Shown here: in pieces, positions 49,866 to 55,875 of the stretch
Layout of the letters: each line of letters starts with the position of its first letter
Numbering within the stretch: position 1 is the stretch's first letter
Assembly (NCBI GenBank): GCA_017311185.1
Contig: JAESUZ010000346.1
Span: forward strand, 1,194,345-1,258,344
Direction of reading: 5' to 3'
DNA length: 64,000 nucleotides
Source: Proteles cristata cristata
Taxonomy: Eukaryota; Chordata; Mammalia; Carnivora; Hyaenidae
Notes under the pieces: generated by a model
What the model saw: the letters and a program-made list of their open reading frames with translations, nothing else
Databases searched by the model: none
What the model was told of the DNA's origin: nothing
Program-made: the position numbers and the translations under genes

Positions 49866-52800
49866 GAGGGAGAATCCTAAGCAGGCTCCATACTCAGCCT
49901 GGAACCAGACTTGGGGCTCAATCCCATGACTCTGGTATCATGACCTGAGCCAAAATCAAGAGTGGGACGCTCAACCAACTGAGCCACCCAGGCGCCCCTT
50001 AAAAACTGAATCAGCATTCTAAATGTCACTCTGTTCCTCCATAAAATCCGGGCTTCTTAAGGACACCAATGCACTTTCTACCTGTTTTGCTAAGTTAGAC
50101 ATACCCGAGTTCAAGTCCAGGTTCTATACCCTCAACAGAGACTTGGATATTTTCCTTACCCTCCCCGGGCCCCAGAGTCCTGCCCTGCAAGGTCTCGGAG
50201 CACAGGGGCCAACCTGAAGTGAGATCCTGCAGGGAGAGTCCCTGGCATTGCACCTGCCTTCCTAGGTGAATGGGTCAGTAAAACCAGCTTATTAAGTGGC
50301 TCCTTTCCCGCGGAGTCTCGGGGTCCTCTCTGCAGTAAGGCCTTTCATCCAGGGGTTACGGCTCATGGCCGCACGTGAGAAAACGGAGATGTCCGCGGCT
50401 GGTACCCCTCCGTGGGGAATGGCCCTGAATTACCCTCTCTCCACCCCCCTCGCTTCTCTTTCTGGGTTTACCGTGTCACTTGGGCCATTACCTCACCTCC
50501 GGCTCACCAGGTTCTTGCCTCTCACCGGGGGCAAACGCAGCTCTGCTCCCATGAGCTGGAGTGTGAAGGGGGGCCTGGGTGGGACACGGCAGAGAGGCCC
50601 ACTGTCTGGGTGACTGGCACCACGCTGTGCCCACCGGGAGTCTGGCTGGACACGTGGCCTGGGGCTTCCGGCGTCGAACTTGGCGGTCAGACACTCCAGC
50701 ACCAGGGTTTGCAAATGTGTTTCCCGGAACCCTAGACTTCACTGGAGCAGGTTCAGGGACCCCCGTGGGGACCGAGGGGTGCTGAGAAAGAGTCTGATCC
50801 ACTCCACCCCCTCCGATCAGAGAGGCTCCGTTCTTACTGGCCTTTCTGTATGGTTCCGGGGAACACTTTGCTTGAAGAAAGGTTTCTGTTGACTGAACCA
50901 GCTTGATAATACCCACTTTAACGCAGTATGATTAGAACTTACTGTACAGAATCTCAGGGAACGGGGGTCCTGGAAATGTGCAGTTTTTAATAAACCCCCA
51001 CCCCAGTATGATTCTCTGTTTCCCTTTTTGTAGCGGGGCTTTCGGCTGCATAAGAACAGCTGAGCAGGGGCCTCTATCTGATCCGGGGTGCAGAGAATGG
51101 GGTTCTCACATAGGAGACAGGATTGGGGTGGGGGTGGCTGGCAGCTGTAACCAGCCAGAGACCCAGGGGTGAGGAAGTCTTAGAAACACAGAGGACCTGT
51201 GGTCTGGGCACCTTTTGCCCTCTGGGAAAGGCCTCCTTCCCATGACAGCTCTGGAGAATTCCTGTTTTTTTATTTTTTTATTAAGGAAGGTGGCATTTCC
51301 TTCCCCCTTATACGAGCCCCCTGACCCCCCAGTTCATCCACATACAGGGCGATTCCTCCCACAGGTGCACAGAAAGGGGATTTGCTTCAAGGGCAACAGC
51401 GACTTTGAACCAAAAGGCACATTATTTTCTCTGCAAACTCCCACAGATCCTTGGGCACATTCCACACGGAACATGACGGCATCGGGTTACGGAGACTCTT
51501 ACGGAAATGTTATTCCTGCTAATGCGAGGCAGAAAACGTGATGGCCGAACAGAACACCCCCTGATGGATGGGCTAACAAAATTTCCAGTTACCAGCCCTG
51601 GCCGGGGCCAAGCCTCGCTTGTGAGTTGAACCTGGAGAGTGATTTCCACTGACGGCGTCTGTAAGAGCCTCGGCAGCGGCAAACGGGGCCCTTGGCCGGA
51701 GTCCGTCCGTCTGTCCTGCGAGGCGGCAGAAGGAGAAATTGAATCTGCTCCAGCGAAAACACCGCTCGGGCCCCAGACGTTCTGCGGGCTTCATGAGATC
51801 GGTATGGCCGAGTAAACAGCACCCCCAGGGCTTCGTGATCTAACTCCTTCGGTCAATTAAGGAATTTTTCCAGAAGCCTGAGACTCAGTAAATATTTCTG
51901 ACAGCCTTCAAACTGCAGTTAAGTCCAAGTCCCTGAGGGGTTCCTGGGTTTCCTTTACATGAAAGGTTGGTCTTGAAAGTTTCAAGGTTGGTAACATGGC
52001 TGTTAATTTTGCCCTTTTTTTTTAGGCATCGGTTTCAGGCGCTGTCTGATTTATCCTCAGAGCGGGGCTACCCTCCTGCCCCCCAAAAGGGACAGAAGTG
52101 TGCGTGGCCACGGAGGAAACTCTGATAGGAGGATGCTAACGGAGGCTCGCAGAGGGTGGTGAGTGAGTGCATGGGTATTTGCGGCATTAGCCTCCCTCCT
52201 TTTCTATATTTGTTTTTCAATTAAAAAAAAGAAAAGTAATATGCCATAGCCACTCTCCATCCACCCGGAGGAATTTCCAGCTACCCTGACACACATCAGA
52301 CATTAATTTAGGAGCTCAGCAAACTCAGATTGGGGGAACAGTTTTCCTTTCTTCCCCCCCCCAAAAAATAACACTTCGCTTTATGAGCACTGCCGAAAAT
52401 GCACCAACAGTCAAAACAACTGGCAAATGATTTACGATGCTTCATCCCAAGGAGTATGGGAGCCCTCCTGGGTCAAGGGAAACCCACTGTGCTGGTGCGA
52501 GATAGAGGTGTGGGTGGGCAAGGGCTGCTCGGGAAATATCATGAGTCTAGAGGTAAACTACACAAATCAGAGTTTTGGTCAAGCGCTGTGCTTCCGAAAA
52601 ACCACAATTCTCTTCTTGGGGATCTAATCATTTCAGCGACTTCCTCCATGAACCTTTCTTTTGAGTCAGCTCCACGGGCAGTCGGTACTTGCTGCCGTAA
52701 CTTATAGGTGGAGAGAGGAAAATCCACACACCTAACCTCGCTGAGAACACGACAGCTTTACAAGGAGATGAGGCGACCAGGCTGCGTCTACTTGGAGAAT

Positions 52801-53868
52801 CAGATCGTGGAATTTAAGAAGAAATGACAGGAGTGAAATGAATCTTGATAAATCAGAGGGTCTTATAAAGAGAAAAAGAAGCTCTCTGCCCCCAGCCCGG
52901 GGCAAGTTACAAGGTTCCCTGCCTTGGAGGCAAACTGGTGTGCACGGAGGGCTCTGATTTTCTGCTCGATCCTGAGCTGTTTATCCACTTTACAACTCAC
53001 CCCTCCGCTGGTGCTCATCTTTTTGTCTCCTCAGGAGCCCCTTTTGTTTTACGGTGCATGTAGCCTAGAAGCTTGCAGACCAAATGTGATTGCAAACTGC
53101 CTGGCCAGACCATGTCCGCAAGAAAGGAAAGCGGGGAAAGGAGTGGAATGCCAAGCCCCTGGAAGAACTTCCTTCTGGGTTGCTAGGAAAACCATTTTGG
53201 TCTCAGAGCCTCTTTTCCTCACTGCTCACAGGAAGGGTGACGAGGGTTGTCATGGGGATTGAAGGAAATCAATTTTCCTTAGTGTGTGGTGCACTAAGCA
53301 GGCTGCCTGACGCGCCAAACAGGGCAGGTAATATTATTGATCAATTGCAACATTTTGTAATTAGCAAGGGAATCTGGCTTTGTTAGAAGGTGTTGAGTTC
53401 TTGCATAAGCCAATTCAGGTTCCTACAAATGGCTTTTGCTGAGAGTCCCCCACCATCCTCCCTGTATGGGAAGCCCACCCCCGTCCCCACCCCAGTCCCT
53501 GTGTCCAGGTTAGCATTTGGAGCGCTCAACAAAAAATGTCTTCTAACATTTGCTCATTGATTCCTACTTAAAGATAGACCCTCTCCTTCCCCAAATAGAC
53601 TGGTAACCCCATGATGGCAAAACCATGTTCCCAGCATCAGTGCTCGACACTTGCTAGTGAAATGTACTCACTAGATGTTTAAATGAATGGGTGAAGGAAG
53701 TAACAGCAAAGCATACACAGTGACCATTTCCGCCTCCCTGCACCACTGGGCTGCATGCTCAGTCACGGATGAAATCTCGTAACAAAAACCCAAGTGCCCC
53801 GCTTACCTTCTCTAGATGCAGATTTACCCATCGAGTAAAGGTTCTCTTCTGCACATTTTCCCTCTCAA
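17567..53868 (-). CDS. CLMN: Calmin gene, exons 2-13 (5'-partial)
   Basis: Calmin is a calponin-homology, tail-anchored membrane protein that couples actin to an internal membrane; it is known from testis and retinoic-acid-treated neuroblastoma cells. Joined segments on the minus strand: 53868-53807, 48858-48763, 45482-45399, 41204-41112, 39012-38822, 36943-36750, 34897-34815, 29702-28017, 24816-24620, 20389-20329, 19680-19610 and 17735-17567. They read as one frame of about 995 residues. Counting from the split Val of exon 2: CH1 about 1-112, Ser/Pro linker about 113-156, CH2 about 157-268, disordered acidic region 269-940, transmembrane tail about 970-988. The human protein is about 1,002 residues as I recall, so with about 27 residues from exon 1 this one is slightly longer. 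No frameshift or internal stop is seen. The first exon and promoter are outside the window. Identification is by recognising the CH signatures and the C-terminal anchor; it is firm. Confidence 0.96.
17736..19609 (-). other. CLMN: CLMN intron 12
   Basis: 1,874 bp between exons 12 and 13. It has no SINE. Besides the candidate alternative exon at 19100-19235 it has a short poly(A) run at about 18974-18987 and otherwise unique sequence. Confidence 0.85.
19100..19235 (-). CDS. Candidate alternative last exon of CLMN
   Basis: On the minus strand a good acceptor (tgtctgttctgtgtctccactgcag) is followed by G then [20 protein letters not shown], continuing KREYKHTK and so on to a stop at 19100-19102. 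Spliced to exon 12, the leading G completes the split Arg codon in frame and adds 44 residues with no membrane anchor. Alternatively it is a 97-bp cassette ending at a GTATTT donor (exon 19139-19235). That cassette would shift exon 13 into its other open frame, ending at 17550. The peptide looks protein-like (amphipathic, charged), but I do not recognise it. It could also be chance. Confidence 0.35.
19610..19680 (-). CDS. CLMN: CLMN exon 12
   Basis: 71 bp, phase 0 in and phase 2 out. It encodes [20 protein letters not shown] then MLT and two bases of an Arg codon. The acceptor is tttcactgtag; the donor gtcggt is the weakest in the gene, with C instead of a purine at position +3. The weak donor precedes both the normal last exon and a candidate alternative one at 19100-19235, both of which complete the split Arg codon. 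Confidence 0.93.
19681..20328 (-). other. CLMN: CLMN intron 11
   Basis: 648 bp with no recognisable interspersed repeat. A C-rich stretch with the unit CCCCGGCTGGTGCCTCA occurs twice in tandem at about 19880-19927. Confidence 0.85.
20329..20389 (-). CDS. CLMN: CLMN exon 11
   Basis: 61 bp, phase 2 in and phase 0 out. It encodes (R)[20 protein letters not shown], a Ser/Arg-rich piece close to the membrane anchor. The acceptor follows a good T-rich tract (gtttatttttcag); the donor is gttagt. It is too short to stand out as an open frame. It was placed by frame continuity between exons 10 and 12 and by resemblance to calmin. Confidence 0.92.
20970..21110 (-). mobile_element. MIR-like fragment
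   Basis: TCAGTTTTGCTCATCTGTAA then AACGGGTTATTA is the inverted MIR core. Confidence 0.55.
21850..22290 (+). mobile_element. Ancient LINE-like repeat
   Basis: Carries the widespread pattern CCAGG-TGTGGTCCCAAGTGC, then GATGATAAACA and GGCTGCCTGGAGGAAGTGGC. The exact family is uncertain. Confidence 0.4.
24620..24816 (-). CDS. CLMN: CLMN exon 10
   Basis: 197 bp, phase 0 in and phase 2 out. It encodes [20 protein letters not shown], then the highly charged [15 protein letters not shown] block and an acidic SSDDLEED segment. The [14 protein letters not shown] stretch is strongly conserved in calmin as I know it and fixes the exon's identity. The acceptor is tctgtgtccttaag. The donor gtattt is weak compared with the other exons. 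Confidence 0.93.
25030..25190 (-). mobile_element. MIR fragment
   Basis: GTGTGAGTTACCTTAAGCAA then CAGTTTCCTCATCTGTCAAA with TGGGTGTAATAACT is a clear inverted MIR. Confidence 0.7.
25500..25687 (-). mobile_element. SINEC
   Basis: Head side GGAGCACCTGGGTGGCTC on the minus strand. The A-tail side merges into a T/A-rich stretch from about 25375. Confidence 0.88.
25757..25971 (-). mobile_element. SINEC
   Basis: Full-length reverse copy ending GGGGTGCCTGGGTGGCTC, less than 100 bp from the previous SINE and in the same orientation. Confidence 0.9.
27190..27400 (+). mobile_element. Ancient LINE-like repeat
   Basis: GGCTGGGAAGGCTCCTGGGA then GGCTTGGAAGAGGAATGAG resembles the same old family seen at 21850-22290. 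Confidence 0.35.
28017..29702 (-). CDS. CLMN: CLMN exon 9: large disordered acidic region
   Basis: 1,686 bp, exactly 562 codons, phase 0 at both ends; acceptor cttcccag, donor gtacgg. It starts [20 protein letters not shown] and ends in VDGHQ. The composition is rich in Ser, Glu, Asp and Pro with no predicted fold. Visible sub-features: KTVHF at 29304-29318 resembles a PP1 docking site. EDCFEGI at 28884-28904 sits in an acidic context. The basic stretch [15 protein letters not shown] is at about 28558-28602. A very calmin-like conserved block ([20 protein letters not shown] onward) is at 28338-28424. A Glu/Ala repeat is at 28203-28262. A stop-free reading continues past the donor to 27786, but the splice to exon 10 (HQ then SQE) follows the calmin order and is preferred. 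The dense CpG content may partly reflect codon bias. Confidence 0.95.
29850..30079 (+). mobile_element. SINEC, CTAGAAATAAATAAA subfamily
   Basis: Diagnostic changes: GACTTTCGCTTAG, GACTGCCAGCTCGGAGCC, a GTCTGTGACTCCCT body and a CTAGAAATAAATAAA tail. Flanks share AGGCAGATGGA. Located 148 bp upstream of exon 9 on the gene strand. Confidence 0.93.
30300..32200 (+). mobile_element. Degenerate old L1-like segment
   Basis: A-rich strand with L1-type wording (AAGTGGTATAATAGTAATTC, then AAGGCAGTCTAAAGTAGGTT) and no long frame. Interrupted by a young SINE at 31808. Confidence 0.45.
31808..32020 (+). mobile_element. SINEC, CTAGAAATAAATAAA subfamily
   Basis: Same diagnostic body as the copy at 29850, inserted in the old L1-like stretch with a GCATATTA duplication. 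Confidence 0.92.
32253..32448 (+). mobile_element. SINEC with perfect target-site duplication
   Basis: Flanked on both sides by AAAATGAACTAAACT. Body of the older CTTGGGATTGTCTCTC type. Confidence 0.93.
32815..33040 (+). mobile_element. MIR
   Basis: Nearly complete: ATTACTGCTATGTGCTGAGC, then CAAGCAGCTCAAGGTCACAC and AGCTTCAAGTGGCAGAAC. Confidence 0.8.
33258..33453 (+). repeat. Direct repeat copy 1 (intron 8)
   Basis: Shares TGACAGGCAGCCAAGCGCCT and about 190 bp of alignable sequence with 35491-35673. Internal phrases resemble the 3' part of old L1 (AACAACCTCAATGTC). Confidence 0.7.
33982..34201 (-). mobile_element. SINEC
   Basis: Reverse copy with AGAAGATGTGCTTTT / AGAAGACTTGCTTTT flanks. 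Confidence 0.92.
34426..34651 (+). mobile_element. SINEC, older subfamily
   Basis: GCGCCTGCACAGCTCAGTCA head, CTTGGGGTTCTCCGTCTCCC body and AAATGTAAATCATCT / AAATGTAAAGCATCT flanks. It lies just downstream of exon 8 on the gene strand. Confidence 0.9.
34815..34897 (-). CDS. CLMN: CLMN exon 8: end of CH2
   Basis: 83 bp, entering in phase 1 and leaving in phase 0. It encodes (D)[20 protein letters not shown] then HFPDLEA. D-x-P-DE-x-S-I-x-TYVAQF is the closing signature of a type 2 CH domain. The length is not a multiple of three, so skipping this exon would break the frame. The donor is gtatgt. It is bracketed by two similar direct repeats (see findings). Confidence 0.96.
34949..35155 (-). 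mobile_element. SINEC
   Basis: Reverse copy flanked by GGGAGTTTTAA, 51 bp upstream of the exon 8 acceptor on the gene strand, same orientation as the gene. Confidence 0.92.
35491..35673 (+). repeat. Direct repeat copy 2 (intron 7)
   Basis: Same orientation as copy 1, about 2.2 kb away across exon 8. Both start at the same base, TGACAGGCAGCC. Confidence 0.7.
35491..35985 (+). mobile_element. L1 3' fragment
   Basis: Ends with GCCACACTGTATGTTAACTG then TACTGGAATTAAAACAATAA, typical of mammalian L1 3' ends. Confidence 0.55.
36000..36530 (+). mobile_element. Tigger2-like DNA transposon
   Basis: The left end GAGGACCCTTGAGCAACGCG and the right end GGTTTAAGGGTCATCTGTC are degraded inverted termini. 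Internal GGTAAGGCTTCTGGTCAACA matches Tigger2. Split by a SINE. Confidence 0.8.
36266..36453 (-). mobile_element. SINEC inside Tigger2-like element
   Basis: Reverse, rather diverged copy with a degraded head. The flanks ATACACGGATTTT / ATACATGGATTTT are a diverged target duplication inside the transposon. Confidence 0.85.
36750..36943 (-). CDS. CLMN: CLMN exon 7: CH2 core
   Basis: 194 bp, entering in phase 2 and leaving in phase 1. After the split Lys it reads [20 protein letters not shown], continues through [20 protein letters not shown] and ends in HIPRLLEPE. The F-x-x-SWR-x-G-x-AF-x-A-x-I pattern with the D-P-x-L-V/I-D motif identifies the second CH domain. The donor is gtgaca and the acceptor is ctgcttcag. 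Confidence 0.97.
37415..37541 (+). repeat. Direct repeat pair B, copy 1 (intron 6)
   Basis: Begins GGCGAAGCG and aligns with 39056-39178 through AAGAATGGCC, GGCAT.AGGTCAACCTAA and CACA.AAATCACAC. Not a repeat family I recognise. Confidence 0.7.
38150..38320 (+). mobile_element. MIR-like fragment
   Basis: TCATTAAGCGCTGGTAACGT then GCAAGGTGCTTTCCTGAGCT follows the MIR left half. Confidence 0.55.
38822..39012 (-). CDS. CLMN: CLMN exon 6: inter-CH linker and start of CH2
   Basis: 191 bp. It begins [21 protein letters not shown] Ser/Pro/Asp-rich flexible linker then leads into the first helix of CH domain 2 ([19 protein letters not shown]), and the exon ends two bases into a Lys codon (phase 2). 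The acceptor is tccttccag and the donor is gtaagc. The Ser/Thr-Pro sites in the linker (SLSPG, FPPTPT) are plausible phosphorylation sites; that is inference. Confidence 0.95.
39056..39178 (+). repeat. Direct repeat pair B, copy 2 (intron 5)
   Basis: About three-quarters identical by eye to copy 1 and in the same orientation. The pair brackets exon 6, with this copy 43 bp from its acceptor. Confidence 0.7.
39373..39417 (+). repeat. (CA)n microsatellite
   Basis: About 22 uninterrupted CA units; likely polymorphic. Confidence 0.98.
39570..39715. mobile_element. MER5A/MER20-like hAT fragment
   Basis: CTCAAAATGTGGCTCCTACC then AGAAACGCAGAATCCCAGGC and CCAGGGAGTCTGCATG follows the MER5A/MER20 pattern. 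Confidence 0.6.
39716..39965 (+). mobile_element. L2 LINE 3' fragment
   Basis: CTGGTGTCACTTCCTCCAGG then AAGTCTTCCTCACTCCCCT and a degraded terminal part with CCCAACACATAGGAGAAACT. Confidence 0.7.
39968..40004 (+). repeat. (GGAT)n microsatellite
   Basis: Nine GGAT units directly after the L2 3' end, a common position for such a tract. Confidence 0.95.
40060..40200 (+). mobile_element. MIR
   Basis: CTCCCGTTTCACAGATGTGG then AAACTGAGGCTCAGAGAG is the MIR core. Confidence 0.8.
40378..40585 (-). mobile_element. SINEC
   Basis: Reverse copy. The head side GGGGTATCTGGGTGGCTC is slightly diverged; the flanks share GAACTCAAG/GAACTCGAG. Confidence 0.9.
41112..41204 (-). CDS. CLMN: CLMN exon 5: end of CH1
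   Basis: 93 bp, 31 codons, phase 0 at both ends. It encodes [20 protein letters not shown] then [11 protein letters not shown]. The I-x-DGNP-x-LVLGL-W-IIL-F signature closes the first CH domain of tandem actin-binding modules. The acceptor is cttctccccag and the donor is gtaact. Confidence 0.96.
41375..41560 (+). mobile_element. MIR
   Basis: CATTGTATCTACCACGTGCC then AAGCCTTGTCTAAGCTCCTT and GTAGGTACTTCTATTATCCC. Confidence 0.75.
41808..42240. mobile_element. MER5A-like hAT element split by a SINE
   Basis: Left part CGTTCTCAACGTGTGTTCCC through CTGCAAATTCTC; right part GTGATTCTGATGTACACACT. The two halves rejoin exactly when the SINE at 41954-42177 is ignored. Confidence 0.65.
41954..42177 (-). 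mobile_element. SINEC, CTAGAAATAAATAAA subfamily, reverse
   Basis: Flanked by CCAGCGAGGTGATTCT on both sides. Carries the TTTATTTCTAG tail and TGGCAGTCAGCAC body on the + strand. Confidence 0.95.
43730..43830 (+). mobile_element. MIR fragment
   Basis: TTTTATCACTTCCGTTTTAC then AGACGGGGTAACCAAG is a MIR core. Confidence 0.6.
43905..44440. mobile_element. Old L1 3' segment
   Basis: CAGCTTTATTGAGATGGAAC, then GGAATGGAATCAAAGAATAA, TGGCTGAGTAATATTCCACC and GATGGACACCTGGGCTGCCT are diagnostic of old L1 3' regions. Confidence 0.8.
45399..45482 (-). CDS. CLMN: CLMN exon 4: CH1
   Basis: 84 bp, 28 codons, phase 0 at both ends. It encodes [20 protein letters not shown] followed by LKFLEDSN. The [16 protein letters not shown] segment is the conserved mid-domain helix of CH1. 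The acceptor is ttccatcag and the donor is gtaagt, the strongest donor in the gene. A long pyrimidine tract on the gene strand lies about 450 bp upstream in the preceding intron. Confidence 0.95.
45930..46420 (+). repeat. Purine-rich (GAGACA)-type low-complexity tract
   Basis: About 490 bp of irregular GAGACAGA/GAGAGA/CAGAGA units. On the gene strand it is a continuous pyrimidine tract about 450 bp upstream of exon 4. The long reverse open frames here (Leu/Ser/Cys-only) are artefacts of the repeat. Confidence 0.95.
47118..47320. mobile_element. hAT-like MER fragment
   Basis: TCTGGCAATACCTGGTGACA, then TTTTTGGCTGTCATACCTGA, GTTGCTACTGGCACCCAGG and AAATGTCAGCAGTGTTGAGG. The layout of a common non-autonomous hAT MER family; the exact name is uncertain. 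Confidence 0.6.
47440..48108. mobile_element. Tigger/MER44-like DNA transposon
   Basis: The left part CCCCTCCTTGCCCACGGTTT and the right part AATGTATCCCCCACAGATAA then GAGGGAATGACTAT resemble the two ends of a Tigger-type element. Interrupted by a SINE at 47766-47970. Confidence 0.65.
47766..47970 (-). mobile_element. SINEC with perfect target-site duplication
   Basis: Flanked by CTTAATGTGCCTAATTTA on both sides, inside the Tigger-like element. Confidence 0.95.
48342..48531 (-). mobile_element. SINEC with perfect target-site duplication
   Basis: 18-bp flanks TAAAGTATATTTACTTTA. A near-consensus copy lacking part of the body (the GAGCTGTCAG region is shortened). It lies 231 bp downstream of exon 3 on the gene strand. 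Confidence 0.95.
48763..48858 (-). CDS. CLMN: CLMN exon 3: CH1 core
   Basis: 96 bp, 32 codons, phase 0 at both ends. It begins [18 protein letters not shown] and ends in [10 protein letters not shown]. The D-x-x-DGK-x-L-x-x-LLE-x-LSG pattern is the hallmark of the first actin-binding CH domain in spectrin, dystonin and calmin-type tandem modules. The acceptor is cttcttccacag and the donor is gtacgt. Confidence 0.96.
49200..49340 (+). mobile_element. MIR
   Basis: CCTTTAGATGTGGGGAAACT then GAGGCTCAGAGAGGCTAGGT. Confidence 0.8.
49775..49998 (-). mobile_element. SINEC, older subfamily
   Basis: Carries CAAAATCAAGAGTGGGACGC, an older carnivore-type head, and a long GA tract. Flanks TTAATCAGCATTCT / TGAATCAGCATTCT. 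Confidence 0.9.
53560..53700 (+). mobile_element. L2 LINE 3' end
   Basis: AGACTGGTAACCCCATGATG then GTGCTCGACACTTGC and a terminal AAATGAATGGGTGAA, ending about 110 bp from the exon 2 boundary. Confidence 0.65.
53807..53868 (-). CDS. CLMN: CLMN exon 2: start of CH domain 1
   Basis: 62 bp. It encodes (V)[20 protein letters not shown], the typical opening helix of a type 1 CH domain ([10 protein letters not shown]). The acceptor is gttttcag before TTGAGAGG and the donor is GAGAAG before gtaagc. The first codon (Val) is split: its G must come from the last base of exon 1, so exon 1 ends in phase 1. A stop-free reading continues upstream into the intron, but it does not resemble calmin, so the splice acceptor is preferred to a start codon here. 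Confidence 0.95.
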
Positions 53869-54104
53869 CTGAAAACAAAGAAAAGCCATTAGCTGGGCGT
53901 AAAGAAGTACGTGCAAAATGCTGTCCGCCCCCTTCCCTAGGGGGCTTCCAGGTGGATGTCAGACATTCCCCTGGAGGGTCCCCTGTGGAAATGAAACCCT
54001 GCTCAGAAGGGGGTCGGCAAGGGCTTGCGTGGCACCTAGAATCCATTTTCCCTGGCCCAACCCCACAGCATCCGAACTAGAACAAACAACCATGAATTAA
54101 CTCA

Positions 54105-54326
54105 GGGGCGCCTGGTGGCTCAGTCGGTTAAGCGTCCAACTTCAGCTCAGGTCACGATCTCACAGGTCATGAGTTCGAGCCCTGCCTTGCGCTCTGTGCG
54201 GACAGCTGAGAGCCTGGAACCTGCTTCGGATTCTGTGTCAGCCTCTCTCTCTGAGCCTTCCCCGCTCATACTCTGTCTGTTTCTTTCTCTCTCAAAAATA
54301 AACATTAAAAAACTGTTTTAATAAGC
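54105..54326 (+). mobile_element. SINEC, young
   Basis: Near-consensus copy with CCATGAATT flanks, about 240 bp upstream of exon 2 on the gene strand and in reverse orientation to the gene. Confidence 0.93.
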
Positions 54327-54369
54327 CATGAATTCAGACAGACAATAAAATTTCCTTTCAGACACAGAA

Positions 54370-54500
54370 CAAAACTGGGGCACCTGCCCCACGTCACATA
54401 GTTAGTAAAGTTATTCCCATTTTACAGATTAAGAGATGGAGGATCAAATAGCTTATGTGCAGCAAAGTTGGGACCTGGAGCTGGACCCTGTGTGTTTCTC
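54370..54500 (+). mobile_element. MIR-like fragment
   Basis: TCACATAGTTAGTAAAGTTA then CCCATTTTACAGATTAAGAG, a rearranged MIR core. Confidence 0.55.
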
Positions 54501-55659
54501 ACTCACTCCTGGGCTCTGTGGCATTAGCTGGCTTGGTGGCCTAGGACCCGGACCATGGGTAATGGGGCTAGCGCCTAGGTCTGGGTGCTTGGTGGAACCG
54601 GAAGCAGCCTCCGCAGCCCCGGCTGCTACGCCCTTCAGGAAGCTTCCTTGAAATCCTACGTTTTCGAAGAACGTATCGCATAAGCGTAAAACCATTTTGG
54701 CACATTTCTTTGGCAATAAGAAAATGGGAGGCAATTTATCTCCTAAGGGAGAAAAAGAGCTACGGTTTTCTGTAATAACTACGGTTCTTTTTTCCTCTCA
54801 GCCTCATTATTAGGTAGATAGTGGTGCCCATAAATCAAATTTTAATATTGTGGCTTTCAATCATTTTAATTGAAGAGCTGGCAGACAGTACTTCTGCGCA
54901 TAACTGCTTTTCTCTCATTTTCCCTCCTTTGCTGTAAGGAGAGGTCACTTAGCAAGGAGGCGTACGAACTAAAGATCTAATCCCAGTAAACTGTGCTTCG
55001 TGGGTAGAAGAGGAAGAAGGGGAAAGAAGTTGATAGAAATGGGGTGGGGCGGGGGGCATTTGCTGAGGGCCAGAAGCTATGGAGTGTCTCAGAACTTTCC
55101 AGAAGACTGAAGAGTGCCCTGCCCCTCCCCCCCCGCCCCACTTGAGACCTTTCTGTCTGTGTATCATTGGCCATTGCGGGGGCGGTGGGCCAGGGCTCAG
55201 CTGCCGTCCCCAGTCGATGGCACCTAGCCCTCTCCACTTTTTCACTGTTACGAGCTGTGCGGTGGCTGGCACGCTTGCCCGAGCGCCCTGCTGCGTGGTT
55301 CTTTGTGCACAAGCGTGTGAATCTATGTCACAGGCCCGACAACCAAAAGTGAGGCTGCAGGGCTTAGCGGTGGGCACATTTAAAAATTTAATAGCTACTT
55401 CCAAATTGCCCTCCCCAAAGGCTGCCCCGGTTTATACTCTCACCCTCCACCTGTCTTTAAACAAGTTTATGAGATTGTAAAGTATTTACACACACATTCA
55501 AACACTCGGGCTGGTTTCTCCATATGGCTTGAGAGAGAGCAAAGGGTGTCCCCTGAAACAGAAGTGCATTCAGTGAAAGCCTGAGAGAATCTGGCTTGGA
55601 CGGCTGCTTTAACTGTGCGGAAGGGTGCAAAAGAGGAAGTGGCTGTCTGTTAGTCTACA

Positions 55660-55875
55660 TGTGCCTCATCTGTCCACCCACCCACGCATCTGTCTGTCCA
55701 TCCATCCATCCTTCCATCCAACCAACCATCCATCCATACGGCCATGTATCTTTCCTTCTTTCCTCCCTCCCTCCCTCCCTTCCTTCCCTCCATGCATCCA
55801 TGTACCCATCCATCTTTCCTTCCTGTCTTCCATCCATCCATCCATCCATCCATCCATCCATCCATCCACCCTTCC
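55660..55875 (+). repeat. (CATC)n-rich simple repeat
   Basis: Irregular CATC/CCTT units, with an almost pure (CATC) run at 55831-55868. Confidence 0.95.

Larger units (their letters stand above)
48859..53806 (-). other. CLMN: CLMN intron 2
   Basis: 4,948 bp with only one SINE (49775-49998), a MIR (49200-49340) and an L2 3' end (53560-53700). Most of 50000-53550 is repeat-poor unique sequence, including a CpG-dense block at about 51630-51830. Confidence 0.85.

Noticed and set aside
54141..54172. Paired AGGTCA half-sites
   Set aside because: They are part of the SINE consensus (AGGTCATGATCTCA) and occur in nearly every copy in the window.
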